Origin: a virus
Strand: one strand, 5' to 3'
Length of the DNA: 47,127 nucleotides
Virus record (IMG/VR): IMGVR_UViG_3300009610_000038
Span: 1 to 47,127 of that record
Shown here: in pieces, positions 24,596 to 33,253 of the stretch
Layout: each line of letters opens with the position of its first letter
Position numbering within the stretch: position 1 is the stretch's first letter
Notes under the pieces: generated by a model
What the model saw: the letters and a program-made list of their open reading frames with translations, nothing else
Database searches by the model: none
Told to the model about the DNA's origin: nothing
Position numbers and translations under genes: made by a program

Positions 24596-26479
24596 ATGGT
24601 AGACTTGCAATCCCCCTTTCAAGGTTCGGGCCGGTTCAATAGCTATCCGTTAACGGCCCCGGTTGGGCCGTTCCTGTTTGCTTGGGTTGACCCCACAGAA
24701 ACAACCTTTGGGCCGGAACATTATCGGGTAGATGAAAGCGTTTTCAGTTTCGATCTAGAGCATAGTGAGGGGGAATTCAGTACGTTAAGGTTAGGGGTTC
24801 GTAATCCCAAGATTGGGCTATTGGCCCCCGGGCGTAAGTTTTGGTCATGGTTCGCCTACAACGACGGGACTACGATAACTCCCCTGTTCTTCGGGCGGCT
24901 TGTGGGGGTCCCGTCTGAACTTCAGGCGGAAGTTATTTCGTTGGACTTTGTAGCTAGGCCTTCGGACTATATCGAACAAAAGGAAGCATTAGCCGCAACC
25001 CTTCGGGTTCCTCCGTATTGGAACCCTGCATTTATTGAACCGGATAGACGGGAAGATTTAGACGCTGTTCTAGAGGCCCGTTCCCAACTCTATCATATTG
25101 ACCGGCTAACCCATGACGTTAGCGTATCTGACGTATTGACCGGGGAAGATGGGTTAGTAGATTTCACAACGGACAAGGTTTTCTATGATGGGGTTCAAAT
25201 CAATCTTTCAGGGATACCCCTACGGGCGGTTGAAGTTGAGGCCGAATTGCCATGGACACAATCGGCAATAGCTGGACTAGACCTACGGGATTATCTCCAG
25301 TCTAAATGGCCAAACGATATTGAAACGAAGCTTATAACGTCCTTCAGCGGGGAAGGATTGGTAGGCGATTGGCCCAAGGATGAAAGTAATATAGGCGGGG
25401 GTTGGGAAGTTAAGACGGGCCTAGCCGAACCCCAACACGGTAAGGTTATCCCGGACGAATACGACGCCTTTGAACTTATCCATAGAGTTGTTGTTCCCAA
25501 GGGTACGCCTCCGGGTTCAATCCTTATTCCAACGTTTCAGGTAAGAGGGGCGCTTAGCGCGTTCTATGAAACTATCGTTGTTCCTTTGTGGCATATCAAA
25601 CCTACGTTAGTTGTTGGTTATGATGTTAGCCGGGAGTATATGGAACGGGTAAAGTTTATTATGCGGGCGTCTATGCAACCTATCGTAACATTAGCGGCGG
25701 ATGACGAACGGGCAAAGATAACTATTAACTCCGTAGACCTGTCGGAACTGATTGACGGACAAGCCCCTATCGTTGACGCTAGGCGGCGTAGTTTCCTGAC
25801 GACGGATAACGGCAAGCTGGCGATTGACTATCTCATGATGCTAGCGCGGGCGAACCTGATACATCGGGCGCGGGCCGTTCAAGTCAAGTTTGAAACCCAA
25901 TTTGAAAACGTGTTAACGTTAAGCTGTCGGAAGTCCGGGCTAATTCATGATCCGCGTTTACCCGGCGGACAGGCAACGGGTAAGGTTGTCAACTACGGCG
26001 CAAGTCTTGACGGAGCTACGGGCGCTCTTGTGGGGCGGGTGACCCTTGGCGTAGCTGTCGGATATGGGGACGCTATCGCGACGGCTCCCGGGTTGCCAAT
26101 GTATGTTGAAGATGGTTATACGGAAGATTATCAAGAACGTTCGGGAACGATTGTAGCTGTTGGCCCCGGCGACGTTGGCTATACAATTCCGGAAGCTAAC
26201 CCTAATGACGATGGGGTAGATTTTATTCGTGGATTTACCCCACATACTGCAATTAAAGAATTTGATGTGACTAATTCCCCGTCTGTTCAACGGGAGGCGG
26301 TTGAACTTACTAGGGAGGCAAAGGACGAAGCTTTAACAAAACAAGCTATATCGGATCATCCTACCCGGGTTCGGATAGAATTCGTGCCATTGACCGGCGG
26401 GCCATTCGAAACGTTGTATACGATACAACCTACAACGTTGGTAATCCCACAAGGTATTGACCTAGAGGCGGCAACATGA
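24596..26479 (+). CDS. Tail tip / hub protein
   Basis: A 627-residue protein downstream of the distal tail protein. The N-terminal 140 residues (FLFAWVDPTETTFGPEHYRVDESVFSFDLEHSEGEFSTLRLGVRNPKIG ... FFGRLVGVPSE) resemble the hub-domain layout of siphovirus tail-tip proteins. The middle holds a large beta-rich part, and residues 430-500 include another hub-like barrel (GGQATGKVVNYGASLDGATGALVGRVTLGVAVG). No peptidoglycan hydrolase motif is recognised. It overlaps the next gene by 4 bases. Confidence 0.72.
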   Translation: MVDLQSPFQGSGRFNSYPLTAPVGPFLFAWVDPTETTFGPEHYRVDESVFSFDLEHSEGEFSTLRLGVRNPKIGLLAPGRKFWSWFAYNDGTTITPLFFGRLVGVPSELQAEVISLDFVARPSDYIEQKEALAATLRVPPYWNPAFIEPDRREDLDAVLEARSQLYHIDRLTHDVSVSDVLTGEDGLVDFTTDKVFYDGVQINLSGIPLRAVEVEAELPWTQSAIAGLDLRDYLQSKWPNDIETKLITSFSGEGLVGDWPKDESNIGGGWEVKTGLAEPQHGKVIPDEYDAFELIHRVVVPKGTPPGSILIPTFQVRGALSAFYETIVVPLWHIKPTLVVGYDVSREYMERVKFIMRASMQPIVTLAADDERAKITINSVDLSELIDGQAPIVDARRRSFLTTDNGKLAIDYLMMLARANLIHRARAVQVKFETQFENVLTLSCRKSGLIHDPRLPGGQATGKVVNYGASLDGATGALVGRVTLGVAVGYGDAIATAPGLPMYVEDGYTEDYQERSGTIVAVGPGDVGYTIPEANPNDDGVDFIRGFTPHTAIKEFDVTNSPSVQREAVELTREAKDEALTKQAISDHPTRVRIEFVPLTGGPFETLYTIQPTTLVIPQGIDLEAAT

Positions 26480-26895
26480 CGAACCTTGAATTAGTTGTTA
26501 GGCCTCATGAAAGCTTGTACGTTGGCCCCCGGAAGCGGACAACCCCCAAACAGAAACCGGAGGTTGACGAAGCTGTATTAGAATTCGGTTCGGCGGGGGA
26601 CGATGTTTTTACGGCGAAGTTCAATAGGCATACTGAAGTAATTGTTGAAACTGAAACGCACGAAGTTAGGCGTCATGTCGATATCATCCGGGTTAAGAAC
26701 AAGGACAATCCAGAGAACTACGTTGACGTAGAAAGCGTTCGCCAAATCGTATCGCAATCCGCTGCTAATTCTGGCGAAACTGGCAAGCAAGTAGTTTATT
26801 ATAATCCAATGGGGGACTTTGGGAACGTAACGGACGCAACTTATGAACTCCGTAAGAAGAACATGATTATAGACACACAACATTACAACAAATGA
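26476..26895 (+). CDS. Tail-tip associated hypothetical protein
   Basis: A 139-residue protein starting MTNLELVVRPHESLYVGPRK. The centre TETHEVRRHVDIIRVKNKDNPENYVDVESVRQIVSQSA is a mixed alpha/beta region, and the end (YNPMGDFGNVTDATYELRKKNMIIDT) is polar. No family recognised. Four-base overlaps on both sides place it in the tail-tip operon, so a structural or assembly role is likely. Confidence 0.62.
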   Translation: MTNLELVVRPHESLYVGPRKRTTPKQKPEVDEAVLEFGSAGDDVFTAKFNRHTEVIVETETHEVRRHVDIIRVKNKDNPENYVDVESVRQIVSQSAANSGETGKQVVYYNPMGDFGNVTDATYELRKKNMIIDTQHYNK

Positions 26896-27752
26896 ATGAG
26901 ATATATTATAGAACGTTACCGGCTACTAATCTTGTCAACGTCCAATGGGCGGGCGGGGATATTGCTTCATTATTTCTAACGTATTCCCGAAAGTTTGGTC
27001 ACCCCGCATTTACATTACATAGCCTTCCATTTCCTAGCGGTTCTTATAATCCATTCGCTTTTGATTTGCGTGTTATGGACCCGGATATTCCCGGCGCTAT
27101 TCCTCCGTATGTTGATCCTATTTCGGATGATATGATGGGTAAGCTGTTTATGTGGAACGGTGAACCTAAAGTGGACCATGTAAGCGATATCTACCGGGGC
27201 TTCGCTACGTTGTTCTTCAACGTTGGAAAGATACGGGCGGAAAATCCCGGCGCTACTGAAGTAACTTTTATGTTGAATACTCCGGCGGGTTCGGCTCCCA
27301 TAGAAGTACCCGTTACAAGTTATTGGGTTTGGTCTAGTGCCTTTGGGGCAACGAACCTAGCAGAAAATCAGGCTAATCCTTTTACAACGGGGGACTTAAG
27401 AACTCCGGACCCTACAGACATAGTTTCAATTCCAATCGCATTTGATACGCAAGCGGAAGCGCAAGCGTTTATTGATTTAGGATATAATGATAGTAGTGTG
27501 AGTTACTTTATTGAAGCCCAAACAGTAAACCATTTTGAAGGTGACAACTTTGGTTGGGGGACTATCTTTTCGACGTATAAAGATAAAGTAGATTTCCCCG
27601 TAGACGAAGGCTCCCCCGGTTGGCCGGAACAAGACGCGGAGCATATCATCTATGAAAGCGCGGGTCCGGTAGAAACTGGCGCATTGCCCCCTTATATGGT
27701 AACCTATACGCTCAATCTGGAAACGCTAGAGCTATCAGCAACAAAGGCCTAG
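26892..27752 (+). CDS. Tail-tip or receptor-binding hypothetical protein
   Basis: A 286-residue beta-rich protein with many aromatic residues (YWVWSSAFGATN, HFEGDNFGWGTIFSTYKD). No catalytic motif was found. Its location between the hub and the short fibre-like genes suggests a tip or adaptor component. Codons are more AT-rich than those of the head genes, as also seen in the tail fibre, which may reflect exchange of host-range genes. Confidence 0.62.
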   Translation: MNEIYYRTLPATNLVNVQWAGGDIASLFLTYSRKFGHPAFTLHSLPFPSGSYNPFAFDLRVMDPDIPGAIPPYVDPISDDMMGKLFMWNGEPKVDHVSDIYRGFATLFFNVGKIRAENPGATEVTFMLNTPAGSAPIEVPVTSYWVWSSAFGATNLAENQANPFTTGDLRTPDPTDIVSIPIAFDTQAEAQAFIDLGYNDSSVSYFIEAQTVNHFEGDNFGWGTIFSTYKDKVDFPVDEGSPGWPEQDAEHIIYESAGPVETGALPPYMVTYTLNLETLELSATKA

Positions 27753-27755
27753 GCC

Positions 27756-28223
27756 ATGGCTATTCTTTTCCGGACAGACGACGCCTTAAAATGGGGTATG
27801 GGTAAAGGTTCAAACCTAACCCCAACGGAAGTTGATTTGAACTTTTGGGAACTAGTTTCGCGCGTTACTTCCATCGAAGAAAACCCCCCTGAACCTAATG
27901 AGATTTCGAATATCTTAGTTGAAGGCCATCTATTCACAATCTACCTTGAAGATGGTACGCAATTTGGGCCGTATGAATTACCAGTTGCTACGTTTGCTTG
28001 GCGCGGGGAATGGACCCCGGATACAGCTTACTTTGCATTCGACGTGGTTACCGTATTAAACGTAGGACTATTCATGGTAACTAAGGATCATATTTCAGCG
28101 GCAACCTTTGACCCTAACGCCGTTGACGCAAGCCTAGAGGCGTTGTATCAACAAATGTTCGGCGTGGCAGTAAGTCCCCCGCTGTTGAACGCCTTATACC
28201 ATGGGGCCTTTGGAGGAATATGA
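27756..28223 (+). CDS. Tail fibre adaptor-like protein
   Basis: A 155-residue protein. Its N terminus, WGMGKGSNLTPTEVDLNFWELVSRVTSIE, is a segment common in phage fibre proteins that bind the tail tip. The second half, FAWRGEWTPDTAYFAFDVVTVLNVGLFMVTKDHISAATFDP, resembles a carbohydrate-binding (chitin-binding-like) module often attached to fibre ends. It probably links the tip to surface recognition modules. Confidence 0.7.
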   Translation: MAILFRTDDALKWGMGKGSNLTPTEVDLNFWELVSRVTSIEENPPEPNEISNILVEGHLFTIYLEDGTQFGPYELPVATFAWRGEWTPDTAYFAFDVVTVLNVGLFMVTKDHISAATFDPNAVDASLEALYQQMFGVAVSPPLLNALYHGAFGGI

Positions 28224-28224
28224 A

Positions 28225-28653
28225 ATGGCACTAAACAAAACCCCCACATTCGTAAACAAGCCTCGAATAGCTTTGGCGCAAATCTTGGACGCTGACGTAA
28301 CAAACCCGGTTGACGTATTCACGGCGGGCGCTAGCGGGGCAAAGGTTACGGCAGCTATTGCGGCGGGCGAAGATACGGCGGCGCGGAACGTTCAACTGAT
28401 TATCAAACGGGCGTCAATGTCCAACGTCTTACAAACCGTAGCGGTTCCACAGAACGCGGGCCTAACTAATACCGTAGGCCCGGTCAATCTTATGGGCGGG
28501 GACTTGTTGGACATTCTCCCCCGTGACGCTGACGCCCAACCCTACTTATTCTTGGAAGCGGCGGACGTTCTACAGGTTCGGGCGTTAACGGCAGTTACGG
28601 CGGCTAAGTCCGTTCAAGTGTCTGTCGTATACGGTGACTTTGACGGAGTGTAA
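28225..28653 (+). CDS. Virion-associated hypothetical protein
   Basis: A 142-residue protein starting MALNKTPTFVNKPRIALAQI. The ATG at 28225 has GGAGG about 8 bases upstream; an in-frame ATG at 28201 would overlap the previous gene. It is a single beta-rich domain with VNLMGGDLLDILPRDADAQPYLFLEAADVLQVRAL, similar in feel to small tail-tip or fibre proteins. Family not recognised. Confidence 0.65.
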   Translation: MALNKTPTFVNKPRIALAQILDADVTNPVDVFTAGASGAKVTAAIAAGEDTAARNVQLIIKRASMSNVLQTVAVPQNAGLTNTVGPVNLMGGDLLDILPRDADAQPYLFLEAADVLQVRALTAVTAAKSVQVSVVYGDFDGV

Positions 28654-28656
28654 TCC

Positions 28657-29313
28657 TTGTTCGGTACTCCGGGCGTATCACGGCACAACGTCATTAGGCG
28701 GCAAACCCGGCCCCCTCTAGGCCCGGCCACGATAAGGCTGGACGCTCCATTCGTTGCTGTAGGGTCTATGCGGGCGGTACTCCGGCTAGGCCTGTCCTTG
28801 CGCTCCCCCTTCGTCGGGGCGGGGCTTATGGAAGCTGTCCTAGCTAGCGTCCCGGCGGGCGGGGGTTCCTATACGAACCCGGGCGGGTCCGGGGACAGGA
28901 CGGCTAGCCTCCCGGTGACGACGACGCTAACCGGGGGCCGGACGGATGTTGTGGGGAACGCCGTAGACGGGGCTTTTGGTAATAACGTCTTTGACGGCTT
29001 TTGGGCGGCGGACCAAGCTAGCGTCGGATTGGAAATCAAATTCAATCTATCGTCGTATGGGACTAAAACTATTGAGCGTATCAAATGGTATCAGCAAGAC
29101 GCTAACGGACATGGCGTATGGCAACCCCAATATTCTCCGAACGGTTCAACGTGGACTAACGCCGGATCAACAATCAACCTTGGCGGGGCTACGGTTTCAG
29201 AATACATATTCACTAGTCCCGGTGCCGGGCAATGGTTTAGGTTGCTAGGTGTGTCGGGGAACTTCAATAGTAATCCTTGGATACAGGAAGTTGAATTTTA
29301 TATTACGGCGTGA
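28657..29313 (+). CDS. Receptor-binding-like protein with discoidin (F5/8C)-like domain
   Basis: A 218-residue protein with a TTG start at 28657, 8 bases after GGAG; the first ATG (28768 region) would remove the N-terminal domain. The N-terminal part contains two short repeats (RLDAPFVAVGSMRAVL and RSPFVGAGLMEAVL). The C-terminal 125 residues (NAVDGAFGNNVFDGFWAADQ ... IERIKWYQQDANGHGVWQPQYSPNGSTWTNAGS ... WIQEVEFYITA) look like an F5/8 type C glycan-binding domain. It is last in the virion operon and probably a surface-recognition protein. Confidence 0.7.
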   Translation: MFGTPGVSRHNVIRRQTRPPLGPATIRLDAPFVAVGSMRAVLRLGLSLRSPFVGAGLMEAVLASVPAGGGSYTNPGGSGDRTASLPVTTTLTGGRTDVVGNAVDGAFGNNVFDGFWAADQASVGLEIKFNLSSYGTKTIERIKWYQQDANGHGVWQPQYSPNGSTWTNAGSTINLGGATVSEYIFTSPGAGQWFRLLGVSGNFNSNPWIQEVEFYITA

Positions 29314-29322
29314 CGCGGCTTG

Positions 29323-29356
29323 CTAGCCCCGGGCGCGAACCCGGGGCTAGTCTTTT
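29323..29356 (+). terminator. Strong rho-independent terminator ending the virion operon
   Basis: Perfect 11-bp stem CTAGCCCCGGG / CCCGGGGCTAG with loop CGCGAA and tail TCTTTT. It sits between the end of the plus-strand virion genes and the convergent minus-strand genes. Confidence 0.88.
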
Positions 29357-29358
29357 GG

Positions 29359-29541
29359 CTAGGCGACGGGCGCGGCTATGATCTTGGCCAACTCCCGTTG
29401 GAGACGGCTCCGGCGGGTCCGTAGCGCCGATAGCTTGTTACTCCAGCGAATGACCCGGCCCATAGCCCGGTCAAGTTCATTCATACAAGCGATTAATTCG
29501 CTTTCGTATTTTTCTTGTTTCGGGTCTTTCTTTCTTGCCAT
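29359..29541 (-). CDS. Small basic coiled-coil protein
   Basis: A 60-residue protein starting MARKKDPKQEKYESELIACM, with GAGGTAACGAAC before the ATG. It is almost entirely a basic amphipathic helix with heptad-like Leu/Ile spacing, suggesting a dimeric coiled coil, perhaps nucleic-acid-binding. It is the last gene of the minus-strand leftward block, immediately beside the virion terminator. Function unknown. Confidence 0.62.
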   Translation of the reverse strand: MARKKDPKQEKYESELIACMNELDRAMGRVIRWSNKLSALRTRRSRLQRELAKIIAAPVA

Positions 29542-29551
29542 GTTCGTTACC

Positions 29552-29815
29552 TCATTTCGTGTTGATCGTAAGTTCTGTCCAGCTTGCGCGGAAGGCCCGG
29601 TAGGTTCGTCCGCTTGTGTTCATCGGTTCAAACAAACCGCCGAACGTTTCACCCATAGCCTTCAAATCCTTTCGGATAATTGAAGCTACTTCAGCCTCCG
29701 TCTGACAGGTTCCAACCCGTCCGGTAAACGGTTTGGTTAGTCCGTTCTTTCCGTTGGGTTTAACCGTGACAAAGACGTAAATAGCCGGGGGGCTATTCCA
29801 TTTGTTGTCTGCCAT
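29552..29815 (-). CDS. Small hypothetical protein
   Basis: An 87-residue protein starting MADNKWNSPPAIYVFVTVKP. The ATG at 29815 follows GGAGAACAGACGA and lies downstream of a boxed promoter, so the longer in-frame start (29947), upstream of that promoter, is rejected. The mixed alpha/beta sequence (EAEVASIIRKDLKAMGETFGG) suggests a compact domain, unrecognised. Having its own boxed promoter sets it apart from the rest of the replication block. Confidence 0.65.
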   Translation of the reverse strand: MADNKWNSPPAIYVFVTVKPNGKNGLTKPFTGRVGTCQTEAEVASIIRKDLKAMGETFGGLFEPMNTSGRTYRAFRASWTELTINTK

Positions 29816-29851
29816 TCGTCTGTTCTCCGTTGTTGTCAACTTAACATACGG

Positions 29852-29915
29852 AGGATAGCACGGCGGGTCTACGTTGTCAACTTCAATCGTAGATACGGTT
29901 AATGAACCGTTAATC
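29852..29915 (-). promoter_or_regulatory. Boxed sigma70-type promoter 12 (minus strand)
   Basis: Read on the minus strand: box 29895-29915 with half-sites TTAACGG and TTAACCG 11 bp apart, overlapping the polymerase stop codon, a 14-bp gap, TTGACA (29875-29880), a 17-bp spacer and TATCCT (29852-29857). It drives the 29552-29815 gene. Confidence 0.75.
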
Positions 29916-31898
29916 TTCCAGTTCACCCCAAGACGGCCCCCGGTCAAAATCTACGATAACAGGAACGCGGAGTTTAATAGCGTTCTCTAGTATGTATCGT
30001 AGTTCTTTGAAAGCTTCATTTTGTTGGGGGTTATCATCTACGACACTAAAATCTAATTCGTCATGAACCTGTAGACGGGGAACGCCGGTTACGTTGAATA
30101 CTCCAGCGTAAAAAGCTTTGACCATACCGGCTTTGATTTGATCGGCGGCGCTCCCCTGTAGCCTGTAATTAATTGCCTTGTGTTCTCCAGCCCTTTTAAT
30201 TCGTGAACCCCAACGGTGAATAGCTAGGTCGTAGGGCAATGGGTAGGGGCGTTGTTCGTTGTAGTCATGTTCAATAGGCTCCCAAGTATTAAAGTGTATA
30301 CGTCGTCCGGTTACAGTAGTGATATAGCCCAAGGCTTGCATTTCGTCCGCAGCGGCTTTCATTGTGGGGCGGACGTATGGGTTACCTAAATGATAGGCCT
30401 TGAATACTTCGCGCCCGTCTTTGTCTGTAAATCCATTCTGCCGAATAAGTTTCTTTTCAGACATTCCGTAGATTAGTCCAAAGTTCAAATTCTTAATAGG
30501 CCTCCGGTCAATCTCTTTACCCGTTAGGTTCTTCACATTCGTTTGGGTTGCCTTATGGTAATCCGTCCGGGGGTCACGGCAGTAAGTTTCGCGCAAGGCG
30601 TCACTACCCGGACCTACGGCGTAATGTGCCAAACCCCGGTATTCGATTTGGCTATAGTCATTCTTTTCCCAACATAAATGAAGCCTATCTTTAACGAATA
30701 TCTGGCGAACTCTTTTCCCTAACTTAGTACGAACCGGGATATTCTGTAGGTTCGGATCACTAGAACTGAACCGGCCCGTTTTAGTCCCGTCGTCGTCTCC
30801 CCGTAGCGGGTGAAATTGGCAATGGATTTTCCCGTTAACATTACCATCTAGAATGTAGTTCTTAACGAAGGTTGATCTAACCTTTTCATGCTCCCGTATG
30901 TCGTTGATTAAGGTTGCTACGGGGTGTTCAAGGTTCTTCAACCAATCCTTTCGAAACGACGGGTTGCCTTCCGCTGTTGTGGGGTAGCTAATTCCTACGG
31001 CGTCGAATATCTTAGCTACGTCCCGTCCCGATTGTACGCTGTCAATAGCTATGCCAGTTAGCTCGAATAGGCTAACGTATAACCGGGCAATGTCTACGGC
31101 TAATTCTTCGTACAGTTGTTCGGCTAGGTCTAGGTCTACGGTGACCCCTTCAATCCTCATTTGAATAAGTAACGGGATTAGATCACATTCCATTCGATAT
31201 AATTCTAGTAGCCCGGCGGCTTGTAATCGGGGCCATTGTTTTTCAAGGATACGTATGGGGCTATCAGCGTCCCGTTCTGCATACGGCCCCACAAGGCGGG
31301 GGCTTGCGCGCCAGATATTCAATCGTTGGGTTTGGTTCGGCTTGCCTCCGTAAGCGTTGGCTAGCCATTCGTATAGTTGGGAGGTTTCTTTGCCTTGGCC
31401 TAGATAGGTTACGCCTAGGTTATCTAGGTTCACTAGATTATCTGTATCTAATAAAGCTTCAGCGTATTGTACGTCATGTAATTCCCCTTGAACATGAATA
31501 CTATCATCCGTCAATGAACCTATATCGTATAATAGATTAGCTCCAACTTTTGGGACGTTGGTTTCTAGGATACTCTTTAGCCAACGTAAAGACGGTTCAC
31601 GTTCAAGGTTGTATTGGGGTTCTATCTTATGTCCGATTGGGAAATACCAAGCCCCTTCGTTGCCTAGCCTGTCCCGGGCGGCTACGGAAAACCCTACAGT
31701 TTCAGCCTTGCCCCGTCTCCAGCCCGGCCCGTGTTCGGGGTCATGCTCCCGGCGCTCTAGGTCAATCCCTAGGATGGTTGCGGCGGATAGGTTGGGGTAT
31801 TCGCGGGGCGGGGTCCATCCTGTCGCGGGGGTTGGGGGCGGAACCTTTAATAGGCTCCGTCCTTTCTTAGGCCCCATTTCGTCGTCGTCAAAAAACAT
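29910..31898 (-). CDS. Family A DNA polymerase with 3'-5' exonuclease domain
   Basis: A 662-residue replicative polymerase. The exonuclease domain starts with GIDLERR (D46, E48). The polymerase domain carries TKTGRFSSSDPNLQNIP, motif A KNDYSQIEYR, motif B RRPIKNLNFGLIYGM and motif C LQVHDELDFSV, with the catalytic Asp residues present in A and C. Length is close to other phage enzymes of this type (about 600-750). It copies the phage genome, presumably with the adjacent clamp-like protein. The start overlaps the region just after the clamp stop. Confidence 0.95.
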   Translation of the reverse strand: MFFDDDEMGPKKGRSLLKVPPPTPATGWTPPREYPNLSAATILGIDLERREHDPEHGPGWRRGKAETVGFSVAARDRLGNEGAWYFPIGHKIEPQYNLEREPSLRWLKSILETNVPKVGANLLYDIGSLTDDSIHVQGELHDVQYAEALLDTDNLVNLDNLGVTYLGQGKETSQLYEWLANAYGGKPNQTQRLNIWRASPRLVGPYAERDADSPIRILEKQWPRLQAAGLLELYRMECDLIPLLIQMRIEGVTVDLDLAEQLYEELAVDIARLYVSLFELTGIAIDSVQSGRDVAKIFDAVGISYPTTAEGNPSFRKDWLKNLEHPVATLINDIREHEKVRSTFVKNYILDGNVNGKIHCQFHPLRGDDDGTKTGRFSSSDPNLQNIPVRTKLGKRVRQIFVKDRLHLCWEKNDYSQIEYRGLAHYAVGPGSDALRETYCRDPRTDYHKATQTNVKNLTGKEIDRRPIKNLNFGLIYGMSEKKLIRQNGFTDKDGREVFKAYHLGNPYVRPTMKAAADEMQALGYITTVTGRRIHFNTWEPIEHDYNEQRPYPLPYDLAIHRWGSRIKRAGEHKAINYRLQGSAADQIKAGMVKAFYAGVFNVTGVPRLQVHDELDFSVVDDNPQQNEAFKELRYILENAIKLRVPVIVDFDRGPSWGELED

Positions 31899-31899
31899 T

Positions 31900-33063
31900 T
31901 TAGAACGGGATATCGTCGGGGATAGTTTGAACTAATTGCGGACCCGTTGGCTGGATATCCCGAACCTCCGGAGTTTTCTGAATAAGGATTTGCATTAGCA
32001 TACCCCGGAACCTATCTCCGTAGAATATACCCATTTGATTGTTCTTGGCCTGAAAATCGGCTTGTGTCGCAAGTCCTTTGAACATTCGTAGGTAGTCAAT
32101 ATCGTAGCAGATACCGGAGGGGATACCGTCTATTTCGTAGATAGCTCCGGCTTCGTCAATGTTATGGGTTTGGAGTTTAAGGTTACCAAAGTATACCCGT
32201 CCGTCGTCCGCTTGTCCTTCAATCTTTTCCAAGGCTTCAAAGAAACCTTCCGGAATAGGTATGGCGTTAGCCTGTTCGTTTAGTATCCTGTCAACGTTAG
32301 GATACTGTTCGGTATACAGTTGGGTTCGTATCCAAGATTGATCCTCGAAATAGATTGAAGCTGTCGTAGCTGTAGCGGATATTCCCACAATCTTTTTAGG
32401 TATCTTGGATAGGGCGGTTACGAACGCCTTAGGGAATACTACGCCGGGTTCGGGAATGTATTGTCCATGCCATGCCTCGAAAATGATAGTCCCGTCTGTT
32501 GCGACGGCGGACCCATTACGTAGCAGGACGGACGCGGCAACCATCCGGGGTGCGGTATCGGAAACAACCTCCCCCACAATAGCCAACGCTTCCCTAACGC
32601 TATCGTCAATCGGAAGCATCATAGGGGTTGGAGGTTCGATAACGATTAGCTCCGGGTCTACGCAAGGTATGCTAGCGGAGTATCTACCGGACTTAATGGA
32701 TATCGTATTTGCCAGTTGGGTAATTTGCGTCTTGTCGTCACACTTGGACAAAGCATTTAGAAGCTTCATTGCATTGGGACAGGCTTGGATATCCGTATCA
32801 ATCTTCGTTGCCAGTGTAATAACTCCATTGAAGGCGACGGCCCAACCATTGGTCAATAGGCAATGGGTTTGGTTTACCTGTCCTTCGTCAGACATTGCGG
32901 GTTCTAGGAACTTCAACGCGGATAGTAGCGGGGCAGTAGCAGGGTTAGCTTTGTTAGCCCGGGGTTTCTTTGCCATGTTCGTAGCTCCATAGTAGCAGGG
33001 TTGTCCGATAGGTAACGGGCATAGTTCAACGTCCGTTAGTTCTTTGCCACAAGAACATTTCAC
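31900..33063 (-). CDS. Sliding-clamp-like protein (DNA polymerase III beta-like) with SSB-type C-terminal tip
   Basis: A 387-residue product from GTG at 33063, or 358 from ATG at 32976, which has the better ribosome site (GGAGCTACGAAC). The body (LLSALKFLEPAMSDEGQVNQTHCLLTNGWAVAFNGVITLATKI and later beta-alpha repeats such as PIPEGFFEALEKIEGQ) resembles beta-clamp-like proteins of other siphoviruses encoded next to PolA. The N-terminal extension has Cys3, Cys5, Cys15 and Cys23. The C terminus ends QTIPDDIPF, an SSB-style acidic tip. It probably tethers the polymerase and recruits partners. The GTG overlaps the upstream stop. Confidence 0.75.
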   Translation of the reverse strand: MKCSCGKELTDVELCPLPIGQPCYYGATNMAKKPRANKANPATAPLLSALKFLEPAMSDEGQVNQTHCLLTNGWAVAFNGVITLATKIDTDIQACPNAMKLLNALSKCDDKTQITQLANTISIKSGRYSASIPCVDPELIVIEPPTPMMLPIDDSVREALAIVGEVVSDTAPRMVAASVLLRNGSAVATDGTIIFEAWHGQYIPEPGVVFPKAFVTALSKIPKKIVGISATATTASIYFEDQSWIRTQLYTEQYPNVDRILNEQANAIPIPEGFFEALEKIEGQADDGRVYFGNLKLQTHNIDEAGAIYEIDGIPSGICYDIDYLRMFKGLATQADFQAKNNQMGIFYGDRFRGMLMQILIQKTPEVRDIQPTGPQLVQTIPDDIPF

Positions 33064-33242
33064 GGCTTACGATTTGCGTTACAGGCTTCAATGAAAGTTT
33101 TCAAAGCCCATTCATATTTCTGCCGGTAGTAGGGGTAATCGTCGTCTACTACTGCAATACGTTTTAAGGTTTCCCATTCTTTGGCTAAGTCTGTTAGAGC
33201 GTCGAATTCTTTATTTTGTAGTTCTAGGCGTTTGATATCCAT
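33060..33242 (-). CDS. Small helical hypothetical protein
   Basis: A 60-residue protein starting MDIKRLELQNKEFDALTDLA. The ATG at 33242 follows GGAGCTACC; a TTG at 33257 would overlap the helicase stop. It is two long helices (residues 3-28 and 38-56) with a conserved-looking DDDYPYYRQKYEWALK. It lies between helicase and clamp genes and is overlapped by the GTG start of the clamp gene. Possibly a replication accessory subunit. Confidence 0.6.
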   Translation of the reverse strand: MDIKRLELQNKEFDALTDLAKEWETLKRIAVVDDDYPYYRQKYEWALKTFIEACNANRKP

Positions 33243-33253
33243 GGTAGCTCCGT

